From assembly GCA_022495995.1 (NCBI GenBank), contig JAFEMH010005409.1:100072-164071 (forward strand): a DNA stretch of 64,000 nt, in the 5' to 3' direction. Under the pieces are notes generated by a model. It saw nothing but the letters and a program-made list of their open reading frames with translations, was not told where the DNA came from and did not search any database. Positions within the stretch are counted from its first letter, which is position 1, and each line of letters begins with the position of its first letter. Positions 20,437-33,036 of this stretch are shown here, piece by piece. Made by a program: the position numbers and the translations under genes. The DNA comes from Adenophora triphylla var. japonica (Eukaryota; Streptophyta; Magnoliopsida; Asterales; Campanulaceae).

Positions 20437-22145
20437 TGTGAATGTGTGCCCAAAATTTTGTGTTTGTTGGATTCATGCTAGTTTGAAGACATCCGGTTTA
20501 ATTTGAAAAACGGAGTCGCCACGCCATTTTGATTACCTCAAAACTTTGAAAAAAAGGTTTTATGGGTTCGGAGGTTAAGTTACCCCTTGGGAAGAACGGA
20601 TCGTCGTTCACCCAAGGTGCCTTGCCGGAGTAAGTCTCCCAAGATTCCATTAATCGTGCTTGCTTGCGTGCTTTCTTGTGTGCATGTGTTTGATGATAAG
20701 GAGGGAATGTCCCAAGTCGTCTTCCGGACGTACAAACCATTTGTTGGTTGTCGCTCGGGATTTCATGGATTTTATGTATTCGGGATTATGATCCCGTCCT
20801 CATCTTGGACTTGTGATCATCGCATTTTTTGGACCTTGGGACTTGCGTGATCGAGAGAATGACTCTCTTTGTAGTCAAAGATGAGGTTCTTTAGAAAAGG
20901 AGGGTCCTTAGCCCATCAATCCTACACTTTAAGATGGTCGAGCTCGTATAGATGCTTCATACTCATCTTAAGTGATAATCGGAGATATAGGGTTCAAAGG
21001 TGTCCCTTTTCTAAAGAGATTATGGAACCTTTATGGAAGGTACGATGTAAAGATAGGATCTTTTACATCGGTCCGTTCCGAGGTTACTAATGGGGAATGG
21101 GGGAATGTATGTAAAAATGACATTTTTAATGAAAAGATGACATTTTTGGGTTGCAAATGATGCATTTGATTAAAAGAAATGATCTTTATTGCAAATGATG
21201 CATAAAGATATGATTTTTATGCAAATGATGCATTTTTATGAAGAAATTGGCATTCATTATGCAAATGATGCATAAAGATTGCATTTTGAAAAGCATATGA
21301 TGCTAGTTTATGGTAAAGACATGATCTTTAAAGCAAATGATGCTTGAAAAAGAGATTTTGAATGCAAAGGATGCATTTTGATTGAAAAGATTTGATTTTT
21401 ATATGCAAAGGATGCATAAAAATGACATTTTTATTGGAAAATGGGGGGTTTTAGGTGCAAAGGATGCACATTTATAGGGAAAGACTACATTTTTTATGAC
21501 AAATGATGTCTAATGCATGCAAAAGGGGAAGGGGAAATATAAAGATGTGATCTTTAATCTACCAAGTCCCAAGCAATATAAAGGCAATGCAATGAGCAAT
21601 TTATAAAGCAATTAGGATGCAAGTTTAGGGCGTGCGAGGTTACCAATGGCTTCCTTCTTCTTTGGATGGAGCTAGGAGGAGAGGTTGCTCTTGGATCTTC
21701 AAGGAGGAGGGAGGTAGCTTCTTGGCCTTCTTCTTCACCTTCTTGGATTTCCAGCAGCTTCTTGGGGGGATTTCTTCGTAATATGAGTAGTTGATGCCTT
21801 TTGTGGATGATTAAAATGGGTAGAGGAGGGCTCTATTTATAGGCAGTCTGGATAAGGCTAATGAGGCCGTGCGGCTAGGGACCGCGAGCTAATGCAGCCG
21901 TGCGGCATTATCCATTGTGACTCAGCATTTCTAGAACCATGCAAGGTGGCAAATTCTAGAAACTTCTTCCTAATTAAGAAAAACGTGTTTCTTAATTAGG
22001 AAGGCTCCTCTTCAGCCTTTAATTAATTTGGAACTGTTCCGGAATATTTCCGGAACAACAGGAAGGTCCGGGGAATTACCGGAAAACTTACCGAAATTGC
22101 CGGGAAATTTAACCGGAAGGCATGAGCCAGATTTGGGTACTTACA
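20437..22145 (-). repeat. Element B 5' LTR (right copy)
   Basis: 1709 bases, colinear with the left copy over its whole length, with about 15 differences by eye (for example 5-bp-flanking TTCACG versus TTCATG near the start). It carries the promoter TATA box at 21834-21841 (minus strand). The target duplication CATGG follows at 22146-22150. Confidence 0.95.
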
Positions 22146-22150
22146 CATGG

Positions 22151-23565
22151 TACTGCAACTCATGTTAAATAATTGAAACAGTGCAACACGTATTTAACAC
22201 TATGTGCACAAATAACTATGAATATGTAAACTCGTATGACACAAAGTATATCACGGATGTCCTACACATTCATTACACAATATGCAAACCAGTAACAGGA
22301 TACTACCACTCCTGTCCAAACCAAGTAAATAGTGCACAACACATTTTAGGCACTATAGGAACATTTAACCCTATACAGGTCACCAAGTAAGGATACCATC
22401 TCATATAAACAACCCTACGCGTTCACAATACAACATTAAACACCTTCTCTTAAGGTTCCAAGCTCAAATACCAAGTTTTACTAACTTTGGTTCAAGTTTC
22501 ACAATTACCTTTCAACCTTTTTCAAGACAATATTTAAAGCACTTCCCATTATCCATTTGGACCAATTAAAGTTCCAATGTCCTACTACCATTTTAGTTGT
22601 CCATTCATTAAAATAGTATATATAATATACCCATGGATGGAGAATCAATTGGGATCAAAGAACAGTAGAGTTCTGCACCTAATTCACGAAAAATTCACAA
22701 TTTCGGACGAAACAGAGTAACATTAATACGGAGTAATACTTTATTAAATTAAACCTACTAGTAGGAATCCTCGTACTAGTACTAGTTATAACAAAGTAAT
22801 AGTAATATTACTAACCTTTCAGTACTATCCAGAACAAATTGATACTAACATTTTACATGGTAATTATATACAGAGACGTATTCAACCCCATATACTCATC
22901 ATTTTAAATCATTTTAAAGGCCAAATAAAAATGCCAAAATTATCAATAATCAATTATATCATCATAATATTATCTTTATACATATTATGAACAGTTATTT
23001 GAAAGAATCATAATAACTTACCAAAATTTGCCGAAATAAAAAGAAGATTTAATCGGCTATTCTTGTTCTAATCGACTCCCTGATCACAAATATGAAGTCG
23101 GAATTTGAAACGGAGCAACGGATGATTTTCTACGAATTTTTGAAGGTAACCCTAGGTTTTTGGAATGGTACGTAGTACTGAGGGAGATAAGGAGAAGAAC
23201 CGAGAGAATGAGAAGTTTCTGGGAAGAAATTAAGATTTATATAAAGAAACTTACACATAGGCTCTTCAATATTTAAAACCTATAGTTAAACACCTTGAAG
23301 TTATATTTACACATAAGCCCCTCAACTTTTTATATCATTTCCATTTAAAATTTCAATGTTATAACCGTAGCACATAAATTTCCATTTCCCTCATTTAGAC
23401 ATTATATATTCAAAATCAATTTAATAACATCTAAAATCACGGAAATGACTAAATAAACACATAATCACCCAAAATAGCAAATAATGCATAATTGGGAATG
23501 CAATGCACCCCACCCCCACGTGCTCCACCTGTGACCAAAATGTGCCTAGGATTAGTTTCGTAACA
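22151..23565 (-). repeat. Tekay LTR1, right piece
   Basis: The rest of LTR1 after the insertion of element B. It ends CGTAACA, one base changed from the CGTGACA of the other LTRs. A minus-strand TATA box (TATATAAA) lies at 23236-23243. Unlike LTR2, LTR3 and LTR4, it has only one copy of the 43-bp segment containing CTAACCTTTCAGTACTA. Confidence 0.92.
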
Positions 23566-23614
23566 CTCACTACCCCTTAAATAAAATTCGTCCCGAATTT
23601 GGACTTCACTTACC

Positions 23615-26600
23615 TGAATGATCAAACAAATTCGGATACTTCTGTCTCATCTCAGATTCTAGTTACCAAGTAGCTTCCTCAATGGTGTGATTCTTCCAAA
23701 GAACTTTCACCACGGGAATACTCTTTGTACGCAATTCCCGGACCTGCCACTCTAGAATCCGCAAAGGTACATCCACATAAGTCATATCCGCCTGAACATC
23801 CTCAGGAGGAGAACTCAACACATGAGAGGAATCATAACAGTACTTCCTCAACATGGACACATGGAACACATCATGGAGAGAAGAAAGAGAGGGAGGTAGG
23901 GCCAAACAATAGGCTAACTCACCTACCTTCTCTAACACCTCAAATGGACCAACAAATCTAGGAGCCAGTTTCCCTTTGTTGCCAAACCTCTTGATCCCCG
24001 TTCTCGATGGGATCTTCAAGAATACCAAATCCCCAACCTGAAAGGATAACTCCCTTCTTATAGTGTTGGCATAGCTCTTCTGATGACTCTGAGCTGTCCT
24101 CAATCTATCACGGATCACCTTGATCTTATCAGTTGAGTCTCTAACCAAGTCTGGACCCCAAAGTCTAGCCACACCAACCTCGTCCCAACACATTGGGGAC
24201 CTACATTTCCTCCCATACAGTGCCTCATATGGTGCCATCTCAATGCTTGATTGGTAGCTATTGGTGTAGGCAAACTCGACTAAAGGCAAATGGTCTTTCC
24301 AAGATAACTGAAAGTTCATCACACAAGCTCGTAGCATGTCCTCGAGAATCTGAATGGTCCTCTTTGTCTGCCCATCAGTATGAGGATGAAAAGCGGTATT
24401 GAAGCTCAATTTAGACCCCAAGGCTTCATCCTAAGCCCTCCAAAACCGCGAGGTGAATCTCGGAACCCTATCAGATATAATGTTGACAGGTACTCTATGC
24501 AATCTCACAATCTCACGGATATACAAATGAGCCAATTTCTCCAAGGAATACTTGGTTGAAACTGGTAGAAAATGAGCTGATTTGGTTAACCTATCCACAA
24601 TCACCCATATAGCATCCCTCTTCCTCGGAGTAGGAGGCAATCCAATCATAAAATCCATAGAAATGCCCTCCCACTTCCATTTTCGAATATCCAATGGCTG
24701 AAGTAATCCTGCTGGCCTCTGATGTTCAGCTTTGATCTGTTGACAAGTTAAACACTTTGATACAAATTCTGCAATCTCCTTTATCATGCCATTCCACCAG
24801 TAACCCCTCTTCAGATCCACATCTTGGTGCTTCCTGGATGAATAGCAAATCAGGACTTATGGCCATCCTCTAATACCTATCTTTTGATTTCTGGGGAAGA
24901 AGGTACGCAAATCCTGCCTTTGAAGGTGAGAATTCCATCCTTGTCCAATGAAAACTCCCCAGTCTTGCCATCTTGCAATTTCTCCCTGTTTTTCTTTAAC
25001 TCATCATCATTCAACTGAGCTTCCAGAAGATCTCCATAAAGAGTAGGAACTGCTCTGACATTAGCAAACAACATATCACCTCTCAATTCCCGAGATACAA
25101 AGGATGATAAATGAGTCTTACAGCTAATAGCATCAGCCACCACATTAGCTTTCCCGGGATGATAAGAAATTACACAATCATAATCCTTCAATAGCTCTAA
25201 CCAACGCCTCTGTCTGTTGTTCAATTCCTTTTGAGTAAACAAATACTTCAAACTCTTATGATCTGTAAATATCTAAAATTTTGCCCCATACAAGTAGTGC
25301 TTCCACTTATACAATGCAAACACAATAGCTGCTAACTCCATATCGTGGGTAGGATAATGCTGCTCCACTGGTGATAACTTCCTCGAAGCATACACAATTA
25401 CCTTCCCATTCTGCATAAGTACACAACCCAATCCCTCTTTAGAAGCATCACTGAAGATAACAAAGTTCTTACAACCCTCCGAAAGTGTAAGAATAGGAGC
25501 TGAAGTCAATCTCTTCTTCAGTTAAAGCCAACTTCACACTTAGCATCCCATATAAATGGTACATCCTTCTGAGTCAATCTGGTCAACGGAGTTGCAATTC
25601 TCGAAAATCCTTCAATAAATCTTCGATAATACCCCGCTAAACCAAGGAAACTACGAACCTCTGTCACTGTAGAAGGCTGTTTCTAGTTGACTACATCCTC
25701 AATCTTTGTAGGATCTACTGCAATACCAGAACTGGATACCACATGACCCAAGAAAGAAATCTTTTCCAGCCAAAACTCACATTTGCTGAACTTTGCAAAC
25801 AACTGTTTCTCAAGAAGCATGGATAAGACAATCCTCAAGTGCCTCTCGTGATCCTCCCTGGATTTTGAATATACCAGGATATCATCAATAAAAACAACCA
25901 CAAAACTATCAAGATACAGCTTGAAGATCCTATTCATCATATCCATAAAGACTGCTAGTGCATTAGTTAACCCAAATGGCATAACAAGAAATTCATAGTG
26001 CCCATACCTTGTTCTGAAAGCTGTTTAAGAAACATCATCTGGCTTGATCTTCAACTGATGGTATCCGCTACAAAAATCCAACTTAGAATATATAACGGAA
26101 CCTTGAAGTTGATCAAAAAAATCATCAATGTGAGGAAGAGGATATTTGTTCTTAATTGTAGCTTGATTCAGTAGTCTGTAATCAATACACAATCGCAATG
26201 TACCATCCTTCTTCCTAACAAACAGAACTAGTGCTCCCCAGGGTGACACACTGGGACGAATAAAACCTCTATCTAACAACTCCTACAACTGAATTTTCAA
26301 CTCTTTTAACTCAGCTGGAGCCATTCTGTAGGGTGCTTTAGAAATTGGTGAAGTACCTGGCAATAAATCAATACAAAATTCCACTTCTCTATCAGGAGGC
26401 ATGGAATACTCAGTTGAAAATACGTCACTAAACTCATTCGCAACTGGAACACAAGATAATTCAGGAGACTTCTTACCAGAGTCTACCACATAAGCCAAGT
26501 AACCCTCATACCCTTTAGATAACAACTTTCTAGCCTTTATAGCAGATATAACATGAATGCCAAATAAAGATTTATCAACATCAAAGACAAATATAGGCAC

Positions 26601-26922
26601 ATCAGGCATAGAAAAGGTGACTCGCTTTCTGCGATACCACCAAGGCATGACAAGCACTCAACCAGTCCATGCCTAAAATAATATCAAAATCATGGATTGG
26701 CAACTCTACCAAATCCACTGGCAATACATGCCCACATATAATCACCTCACAGCCATGATAGATCAAAGAGGATTCGAGGTGCTCTCCCACATGAGTAAAA
26801 ACCTCTAACACATAAGGTAACAACATAGGCAACTTATGCAATGTAAATGAAAAATGAGATGCCACATAAGAATGAGACGATCCAGTGGTTGATAAGAATA
26901 CAAGCCCTGACCCCCGAGACAA
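23615..26922 (-). pseudogene. Tekay unit 1 pol (PR-RT-RH-INT-chromodomain), heavily broken
   Basis: The domains are legible in order but scattered over many frames. They are a protease remnant ([11 protein letters not shown], with one inserted base before it), RT with [20 protein letters not shown] and [11 protein letters not shown], RNase H with [16 protein letters not shown] and [15 protein letters not shown], integrase with [18 protein letters not shown] and [15 protein letters not shown], and a C-terminal chromodomain-like segment (LRILEWQVRELR ... KVLWKNHTIEEATW). The RT stop after KPDDVS (26025) and the stop after KIEDVVN (25683) occur at the same places in units 2 and 3. A stop follows EEATW at 23663. 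This is the most degraded of the three copies together with unit 3. Confidence 0.9.
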
Positions 26923-27922
26923 AGGGACAATACCTCTAATAACCGCAGCTGATCTACCGCTCCTCTATCCAAAGCAAAAACTCTACCTTGGACTCTCTCT
27001 TTGGGTTTCCCCTCAACATCTCTCTTTACCCCACCTTTGGGCTGGTCACCCTGTGGTCTATCACCCGCAGCTTGACCCTTTTTAAACTTAGGACAATCCT
27101 TTCTGAAATGCCCCATCTCACCACAACTCATACACTTTCCCTGCTTACTCCAACAACTGTCTTCTAAGTGCCCCACTTTCTTACACCAATTCAAATAGTG
27201 CCAAACTTGCGTGAAACAGGACGAGTAGAAACTGTAATTGTTCCTCCCTTAGCCTCTCCAGAAGTTGAGGATCTAGGCTGATTCTTGCTCTGACCTGAAC
27301 TCTGGCCTGAGAACTTAGCCTTGCTTCCACTACCCTCAGATTTACCTCTATATTCCTCGATGTCATTCTCAATTCTGTATGCCATGTTAACTGCCGTCTG
27401 GTAGTTGGGAAAATCATGAGTCAACAACTGCTTCCTAAACTCCAACCTGAGTCCCTTGACAAACCTGTAAACCCTCCTGCTTTCATCTGGTACAATATGT
27501 GGACAATACCTCAATAGCTCTATAAATTTTGCAGAATATTGGGATACTGTCATTGCCCCCTGCTCAAGCTTCAGGAACTCTACCTCTTTCTTGTCTTTGG
27601 TGATCACTGGTATATAATGCTCTTTGAATTTACTGATGAATTTGTCCCAGGTCTGGGGCGTATGATCTCGCTCCCAGCTTTCCTTAAGGATTTGCCACCA
27701 ATGCTTATCGGGACCCTCTAGCTTGAACACTGCACATCTAACCTTTTCTTCATATGTGCTCTCCATTGCAACAAAGATCTTAGTCATGGCTTCCAACCAT
27801 CTCTCAGCTATCAGTGGATCTGGATCTCCGTTGAAGTTTGGTGGAGACAATTTGATAAATTTTTCTAACCCCTGTGTCGGCCTTGCCTCAGGTTGCTTCT
27901 GTGCTCTACCCTGAGCTGCCAT
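26805..27922 (-). pseudogene. Tekay unit 1 gag
   Basis: The frame starts at ATG 27922 and runs 243 codons with the Ty3 gag core ([57 protein letters not shown]). A frameshift near 27191 separates it from the two zinc knuckles, which are read in the next frame ([14 protein letters not shown] and CMSCGEMGHFRKDC). In the first knuckle the shift falls at its first Cys. Gag would package element RNA into cytoplasmic particles. This copy cannot make a full-length protein. Confidence 0.9.
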
Positions 27923-28117
27923 ATTCTAGAGGAATACCAGAAACATAGCCATCATCTTGGCATTCTGATCTCCCCCAGCACCCTGATCACCAATGTTCCC
28001 CTATTCCCTCTGCTGGTCACCACTAGTCCCAGCCATTTCAATGATCCCTGCATTAAACACTCGGCATCAGATATCACACACTTCCCCTTAGACTAGACAT
28101 CTACCCTTGACTTCTAG

Positions 28118-28134
28118 CCAAAGCTCTGATACCA
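28118..28134 (-). other. Primer binding site for tRNA-Met, unit 1
   Basis: The plus strand reads CCAAAGCTCTGATACCA, matching the 3' end of plant initiator tRNA-Met (GCTCTGATACCA). Two bases (AC) separate it from LTR2. Confidence 0.9.
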
Positions 28135-28136
28135 AC

Positions 28137-30569
28137 TGTGGGCTCCTCCAACCTCCCGAGACCTATTAACTCGTGTCCCAGGATGGAGAGTCCCAAAATA
28201 CACCATTTAAAAAAAAACTTTTCTTTACTTTAACTTGAAAAGTACACAGCTCATTTTCAAAACAATTTCAAAATAACCTCTTTACACGGAGGCTATATAT
28301 AAGCCTTTTTAAACCAAAGACAACCTGTTTATACAAATATACAACTGGTAAGGCTTAAACAAGCCAACCATACCACAAACCACACTCACATTTAATTACA
28401 ATACAAACCAACTGAACATGGTTATAAAAGTTTTATATACAAAACCTTTCCCCAAAAGAATAACAACCAACAATCCCAACTCCCCAAGACAACACATACC
28501 CCGACAACCAAAAGATGTCAAAACTCCTTCCCCGGCCTCACTGGTCCGGTCTGCCTGTCTCAGCGGGATCTAAAAAAATAAAGGGAGAAGGGGTGAGATA
28601 AAATCTCAGCAAGCTATTATGTATGCAACAATATGCCATACAAGATGCAACACATAAACAGGTTGCTCAATAAATATGCAACACACACAGGTTGCTCATA
28701 ATCACATTGGGAAAACAGTAAACACTTTACGTTACCTTTCCCTTTACCTTTTTCTATCTGAATCATATGTAGTACTACGGTGGGAGTCATACTCCTCTCA
28801 TTTTGTGACATGCTAGTGCACATTCACATCTTATACGACCCCTTATAGAGATCCATATAAGCTGCCTCGCTCTCTTGTGGCATGACTGCACATATCCACA
28901 TAAGCTGAACCTCTCAATCCGTGGCCATATAAAGGGGTGAACGGTACAAGTATAAGGACATCCAAGCACCTTATGAAATATCTTCTCATAAGTGGTTGCA
29001 TTCCCTATACCCCCGAAGATCAACTGGTATACCATATTCAAGCATATCACAAATACTTGAAAATAAGTCCACCCAATGGGACATCAACATATATATAACA
29101 TGGTACTGCAACTCATGTTAAACAATTGAAATAGTGCAACACGTATTTAACACTATGTGCACAAATAACTATGAATATGTAAACTCGTATGACACAAAGT
29201 ATATCACGGATGTCCCACACATTCATTACACAATATGTAAACCAGTAACAGGATACTACCACTCCTGTCCAAACCAAGTAAATAGTGCACAACACATTTT
29301 AGGCACTATAGGAATATTTAACTCTATACAGGTCACCACGTAAGGATACCATCTCATATAAACAACCCTACGCGTTCACAATACAACATTAAACACCTTC
29401 TCTTAAGGTTCCAAGTTCAAATACCAAGTTCGTCTAACTTTGGTTCAAGTTCCACATTTGCCTCTCAAGCATTTTCAAGACATTATTTAAAGCACTTCCC
29501 ATTATCCATTTGGACCAATTAAAGTTCCAATGTCCTACTACCATTTTAGTTTTCCATTCATTAAAATAATATATATAATATACCCATGGATGGAGAATCA
29601 ATTGGGATCAAAGAACAGTAGAGTTCTGCATGAAAAATTCACGAAAAATTCACAATTTCGGACGGAACAGAGTAACATTAATACGGAGTAATACTTTATT
29701 AAATTAAACCTACTAGTAGAAATCCTCGTACTAGTACTAGTTATAACAAACTAATACTAATATTACTAACCTTTCAGTACTAGCCAGAACAAAGTAATAC
29801 TAATATTACTAACCTTTCAGTACTAGCTAGAACAAATTGATACTAACATTTTACATGGTAATTATATACAGAGACGTATTCAACCCCATATACTCATCAT
29901 TTTAAATCATTTTAAAGGCGAAATAAAAATGCCAAAATTATCAATAATCAATTATATCATCATAATATTATCTTTATACATATTATGAACAGTTATTTGA
30001 AAGATTCATAATAACTTACCAAAATTTGCCGAAATAAAAAGAAGATTTAATCGGCTATTCTTTTTCTAATCGACTCCTTGATCACAAATATGAAGTCGGA
30101 ATTTGAAATGGAGCAATGGATGATTTTCTACGAATTTTTGAAGGTAACCCTAGGTTTTTGGAACGGTATGTAGTACTGAGGGAGATAAGGAGAAGAACCG
30201 AGAGAATGAGAACTTTCAGGGAAGAAATTAAGATTTATATAAAGAAACTTACACATAGGCTCTTCAATATTTAAAACCTACATTTAAACACCTTGAAGTT
30301 ATATTTACACATAAACTCCTCAACTTTTTATAACATTTCCATTTAAAATTTCAAATGTTATAACCGTAGCTAACTTTATAAATTTCCTTTTCCCTCATTT
30401 AGACATTATATATTCAAAATCAATTTAATAACATCTAAAATCACGGAAATGACTAAATAAACACATAATCACCCCAAATAGCAAATAATGCATAATAGGG
30501 AATACAATGCACCCCACCCCCACGTGCTCTTCGTGTGACCAAAATGTGCCTAGGATTAGGGTCGTGACA
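28137..30569 (-). repeat. Tekay LTR2, complete and shared by units 1 and 2
   Basis: 2433 bases with TG...CA ends. It serves as 5' LTR of unit 1 (primer site on its left) and 3' LTR of unit 2 (polypurine tract AAGGGGGAGTGAG on the minus strand at 30570-30582). The TATA box TATATAAA is at 30234-30241 on the minus strand. It contains a direct duplication of about 43 bp near 29745-29830. No target duplication flanks it. Confidence 0.93.
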
Positions 30570-30619
30570 CTCACTCCCCCTTAAATAAAATTCGTCCCGA
30601 ATTTGGACTTCACTTACCT

Positions 30620-33036
30620 GAATGATCAAACAAATCGGGATACTTCTGTCTCATCTCAAATTCCAGTTCTCAAGTAGCTTCCTCAATGGTGTGATTAATC
30701 CAAAGAACTTTCACCACGGGAATACTCTTTGTACGCAATTCTCGAACCTGCCACTCTAAAATATGCAAAGGTACATCCACATAAGTCATATCCGCCTGAA
30801 CATCCTCAGGAGGAGAACTCAACACATGAGAGGAATCATAACAGTACTTCCTCAACATGGACACATGGAACACATCATGGAGAGAAGAAAGAGAGGGAGG
30901 TAGGGCCAAACAATAGGCTAACTCACCTACCTTCTCTAACACCTCAAATGGACCAACAAATCTAGGAGCCAGTATCCCTTTGTTGCCAAACCTCTTGATC
31001 CCCATTCTCGGTGAGATCTTCAAGAATACCAAATCCCCAACCTGAAAGGATAAATCCCTTCTTCTAGTGTCGGCATAGCTCTTCTGACGACTCTGAGCTG
31101 TCCTCAATCTGTCACGGATCACCTTGATCTTCTCAGTTGAGTCTCTAACCAAGTCTGGACCCCAAAGTCTAGCCTCACCAACCTCGTCCCAACACATTGG
31201 GGACCTACATTTCCTCCCATACAGTGCCTCATATGGTGCCATCTCAATGTTGGATGGGTAGATATTGTTGTAGGCAAACTCGACTAAAGGAAAATGGTCT
31301 TTCCAAGATAACTGGAAGTCCATCACACAAGCTCGTAGCATGTCCTCGAGAATCTGAATGGTCCTCTCTGTCTACCCAGCAGTCTGAGGATGAAGAGCGG
31401 TACTGAAGCTCAACTTAGACCCCAAGGCTTCATCCAAAGCCCTCCAAAACTGTGAGGTGAATCTCGGATCCCTATCAGATATAATGTTGACAGGTACTCT
31501 ATGCAATCTCACAATCTCACGGATGTACAACTGAGCCAATCTCTCCAAGGAATACTTGGTTGAAACTGGTAGAAAATGAGCTGATTTGGTCAACCTATCC
31601 ACAATCACCCATATAACATCCCTCTTCCTCAGAGTAGGAGGCAATCCAGTCATAAAATCTATAGAAATGCCCTCCCACTTCCATTCCGGAATATCCAATG
31701 GCTGAAGTAATCCTGCTGGCCTCTGATGTTCAGCTTTGATCTGTTGACAAGTTAAACACTTTGATACAAATTCTGCAATCTCTATTATCATGCCATTCCA
31801 CTAGTAACCCCTCTTCAGATCCTGATACATCTTGGTGCTTCCTGGATGAATAGCAAATCGGGACCTATGGCTATCCTCTAATACCTGTCTTTTGATTTCT
31901 GGGGAAGAAGGTACGCAATTCCTGTCTTTGAAGGTGAGAATTCCATCCTTGTTCAATGAAAACTCCCTAGTCTTGCCATCTTGCAATTTCTCCCTGATTT
32001 TCTTTAACTCATCATCATTCAACTGAGCTTCCAGAAGATCTCCATAAAGACTAGGAACTGCTCTGACATTAGCAAACAACATATCACCTCTCAATTCCCG
32101 AGATACTAAGGATGATAAATGAGTCTTACGGCTAATAGCATCAGCCACCACGTTAGCTTTCCCGGGATGATAAGAAATGACACAATCATAATCCTTCAAA
32201 AGCTCCAACCAATGCCTCTGTCTGTTGTTCAATTCCTTTTGAGTAAACAAATACTTCAAACTCTTATGATTTGTAAATATCTCAAATTTTGCCCCATACA
32301 AGTAGTGCTTCCACTTATGCAATGCAAACACAATAGCTGCTAACTCCTTATCGTGGGTAGGATAATTCTGCTTCACTGGTGATAACTTCCTCAAAGCATA
32401 CGCAATTACCTTCCCATTCTGCATAAGTACACAACCCAATCCCTCTTTAGAAGCATCACTGAAGATAACAAAGTTCTCACAACCCTCCAAAAGTGTAAGA
32501 ATAGGAGCTGAAGTCAATCTCTTCTTCAGTTCAGTAAAGCCAGCTTCACACTTAGCATCCCATATAAATGGTACATCCTTCTGAGTCAATCTTGTCAACA
32601 GAGTTGCAATTCTCGAAAATCCTTTAATAAATATTCGATAATACCCCGCTAAACCAAGGAAACTACGAACCTCTGTCACTGTAGAAGGCTGTTTCTAGTT
32701 GACTACGGCCTCAATCTTTGTAGGATCTACTGCAATACCAGAACTAGATACCACATGACCCAAGAGAGAAATCTGTTCCAGCCAAAACTCACATTTGCTG
32801 AACTTTGCAAACAACTGTTTCTCACGAAGCATGGATAAGACAATCCTCAAGTGCCTCTCGTGATCCTCCCTGGATTTTGAATATACCAGGATATCATCAA
32901 TAAAAACAACCACAAAACTATCAAGATACGGCTTGAAGATCCTGTTCATCATATCCATAAAGACTGTTGGTGCATTAGTCAACCCAAATGGCATAAGAAG
33001 AAATTCATAGTGCCCATACCTTGTTCTGAAAGCTAT
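30620..33036 (-). pseudogene. Tekay unit 2 RT (C-terminal part), RNase H and integrase
   Basis: Four successive frames hold the rest of pol: 32994-32695 ([25 protein letters not shown]), 32679-31801 (RT tail, RNase H with [13 protein letters not shown], and the integrase zinc-region approach), 31791-31372 ([44 protein letters not shown]) and 31341-30670 (integrase C-terminal region with GDLVFLKISPRMGIK and the chromodomain-like VLWINHTIEEAT). They are separated mainly by single nonsense codons: the shared TAG after EAVVN, a Trp-to-stop at 31801, a Gln-to-stop at 31372 and a Trp-to-stop at 30670. Otherwise the protein is well preserved, so this is the best coding copy of the three. Confidence 0.92.

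Larger units (their letters stand above)
5782..22145 (-). mobile_element. Element B: 16.4-kb Tat/Ogre-type LTR retrotransposon
   Basis: Two 1709-bp LTRs (5782-7490 and 20437-22145) start TGTGAATGTG, end GGTACTTACA and are flanked by CATGG (5777-5781 and 22146-22150). The uninterrupted LTR2 shows the empty site. Inside, right to left, are a primer site matching tRNA-Arg, a leader, an ORF of unknown function, RT, two RNase H regions, integrase, then two plant-mobile-domain-type genes on the opposite strand and a tandem-repeat 3' region. Dual RNase H, tRNA-Arg priming and antisense genes mark the Tat lineage (Ogre/Retand group). I find no gag or protease. By eye the LTRs differ at roughly 15 sites, so the insertion is recent. 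Confidence 0.92.
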
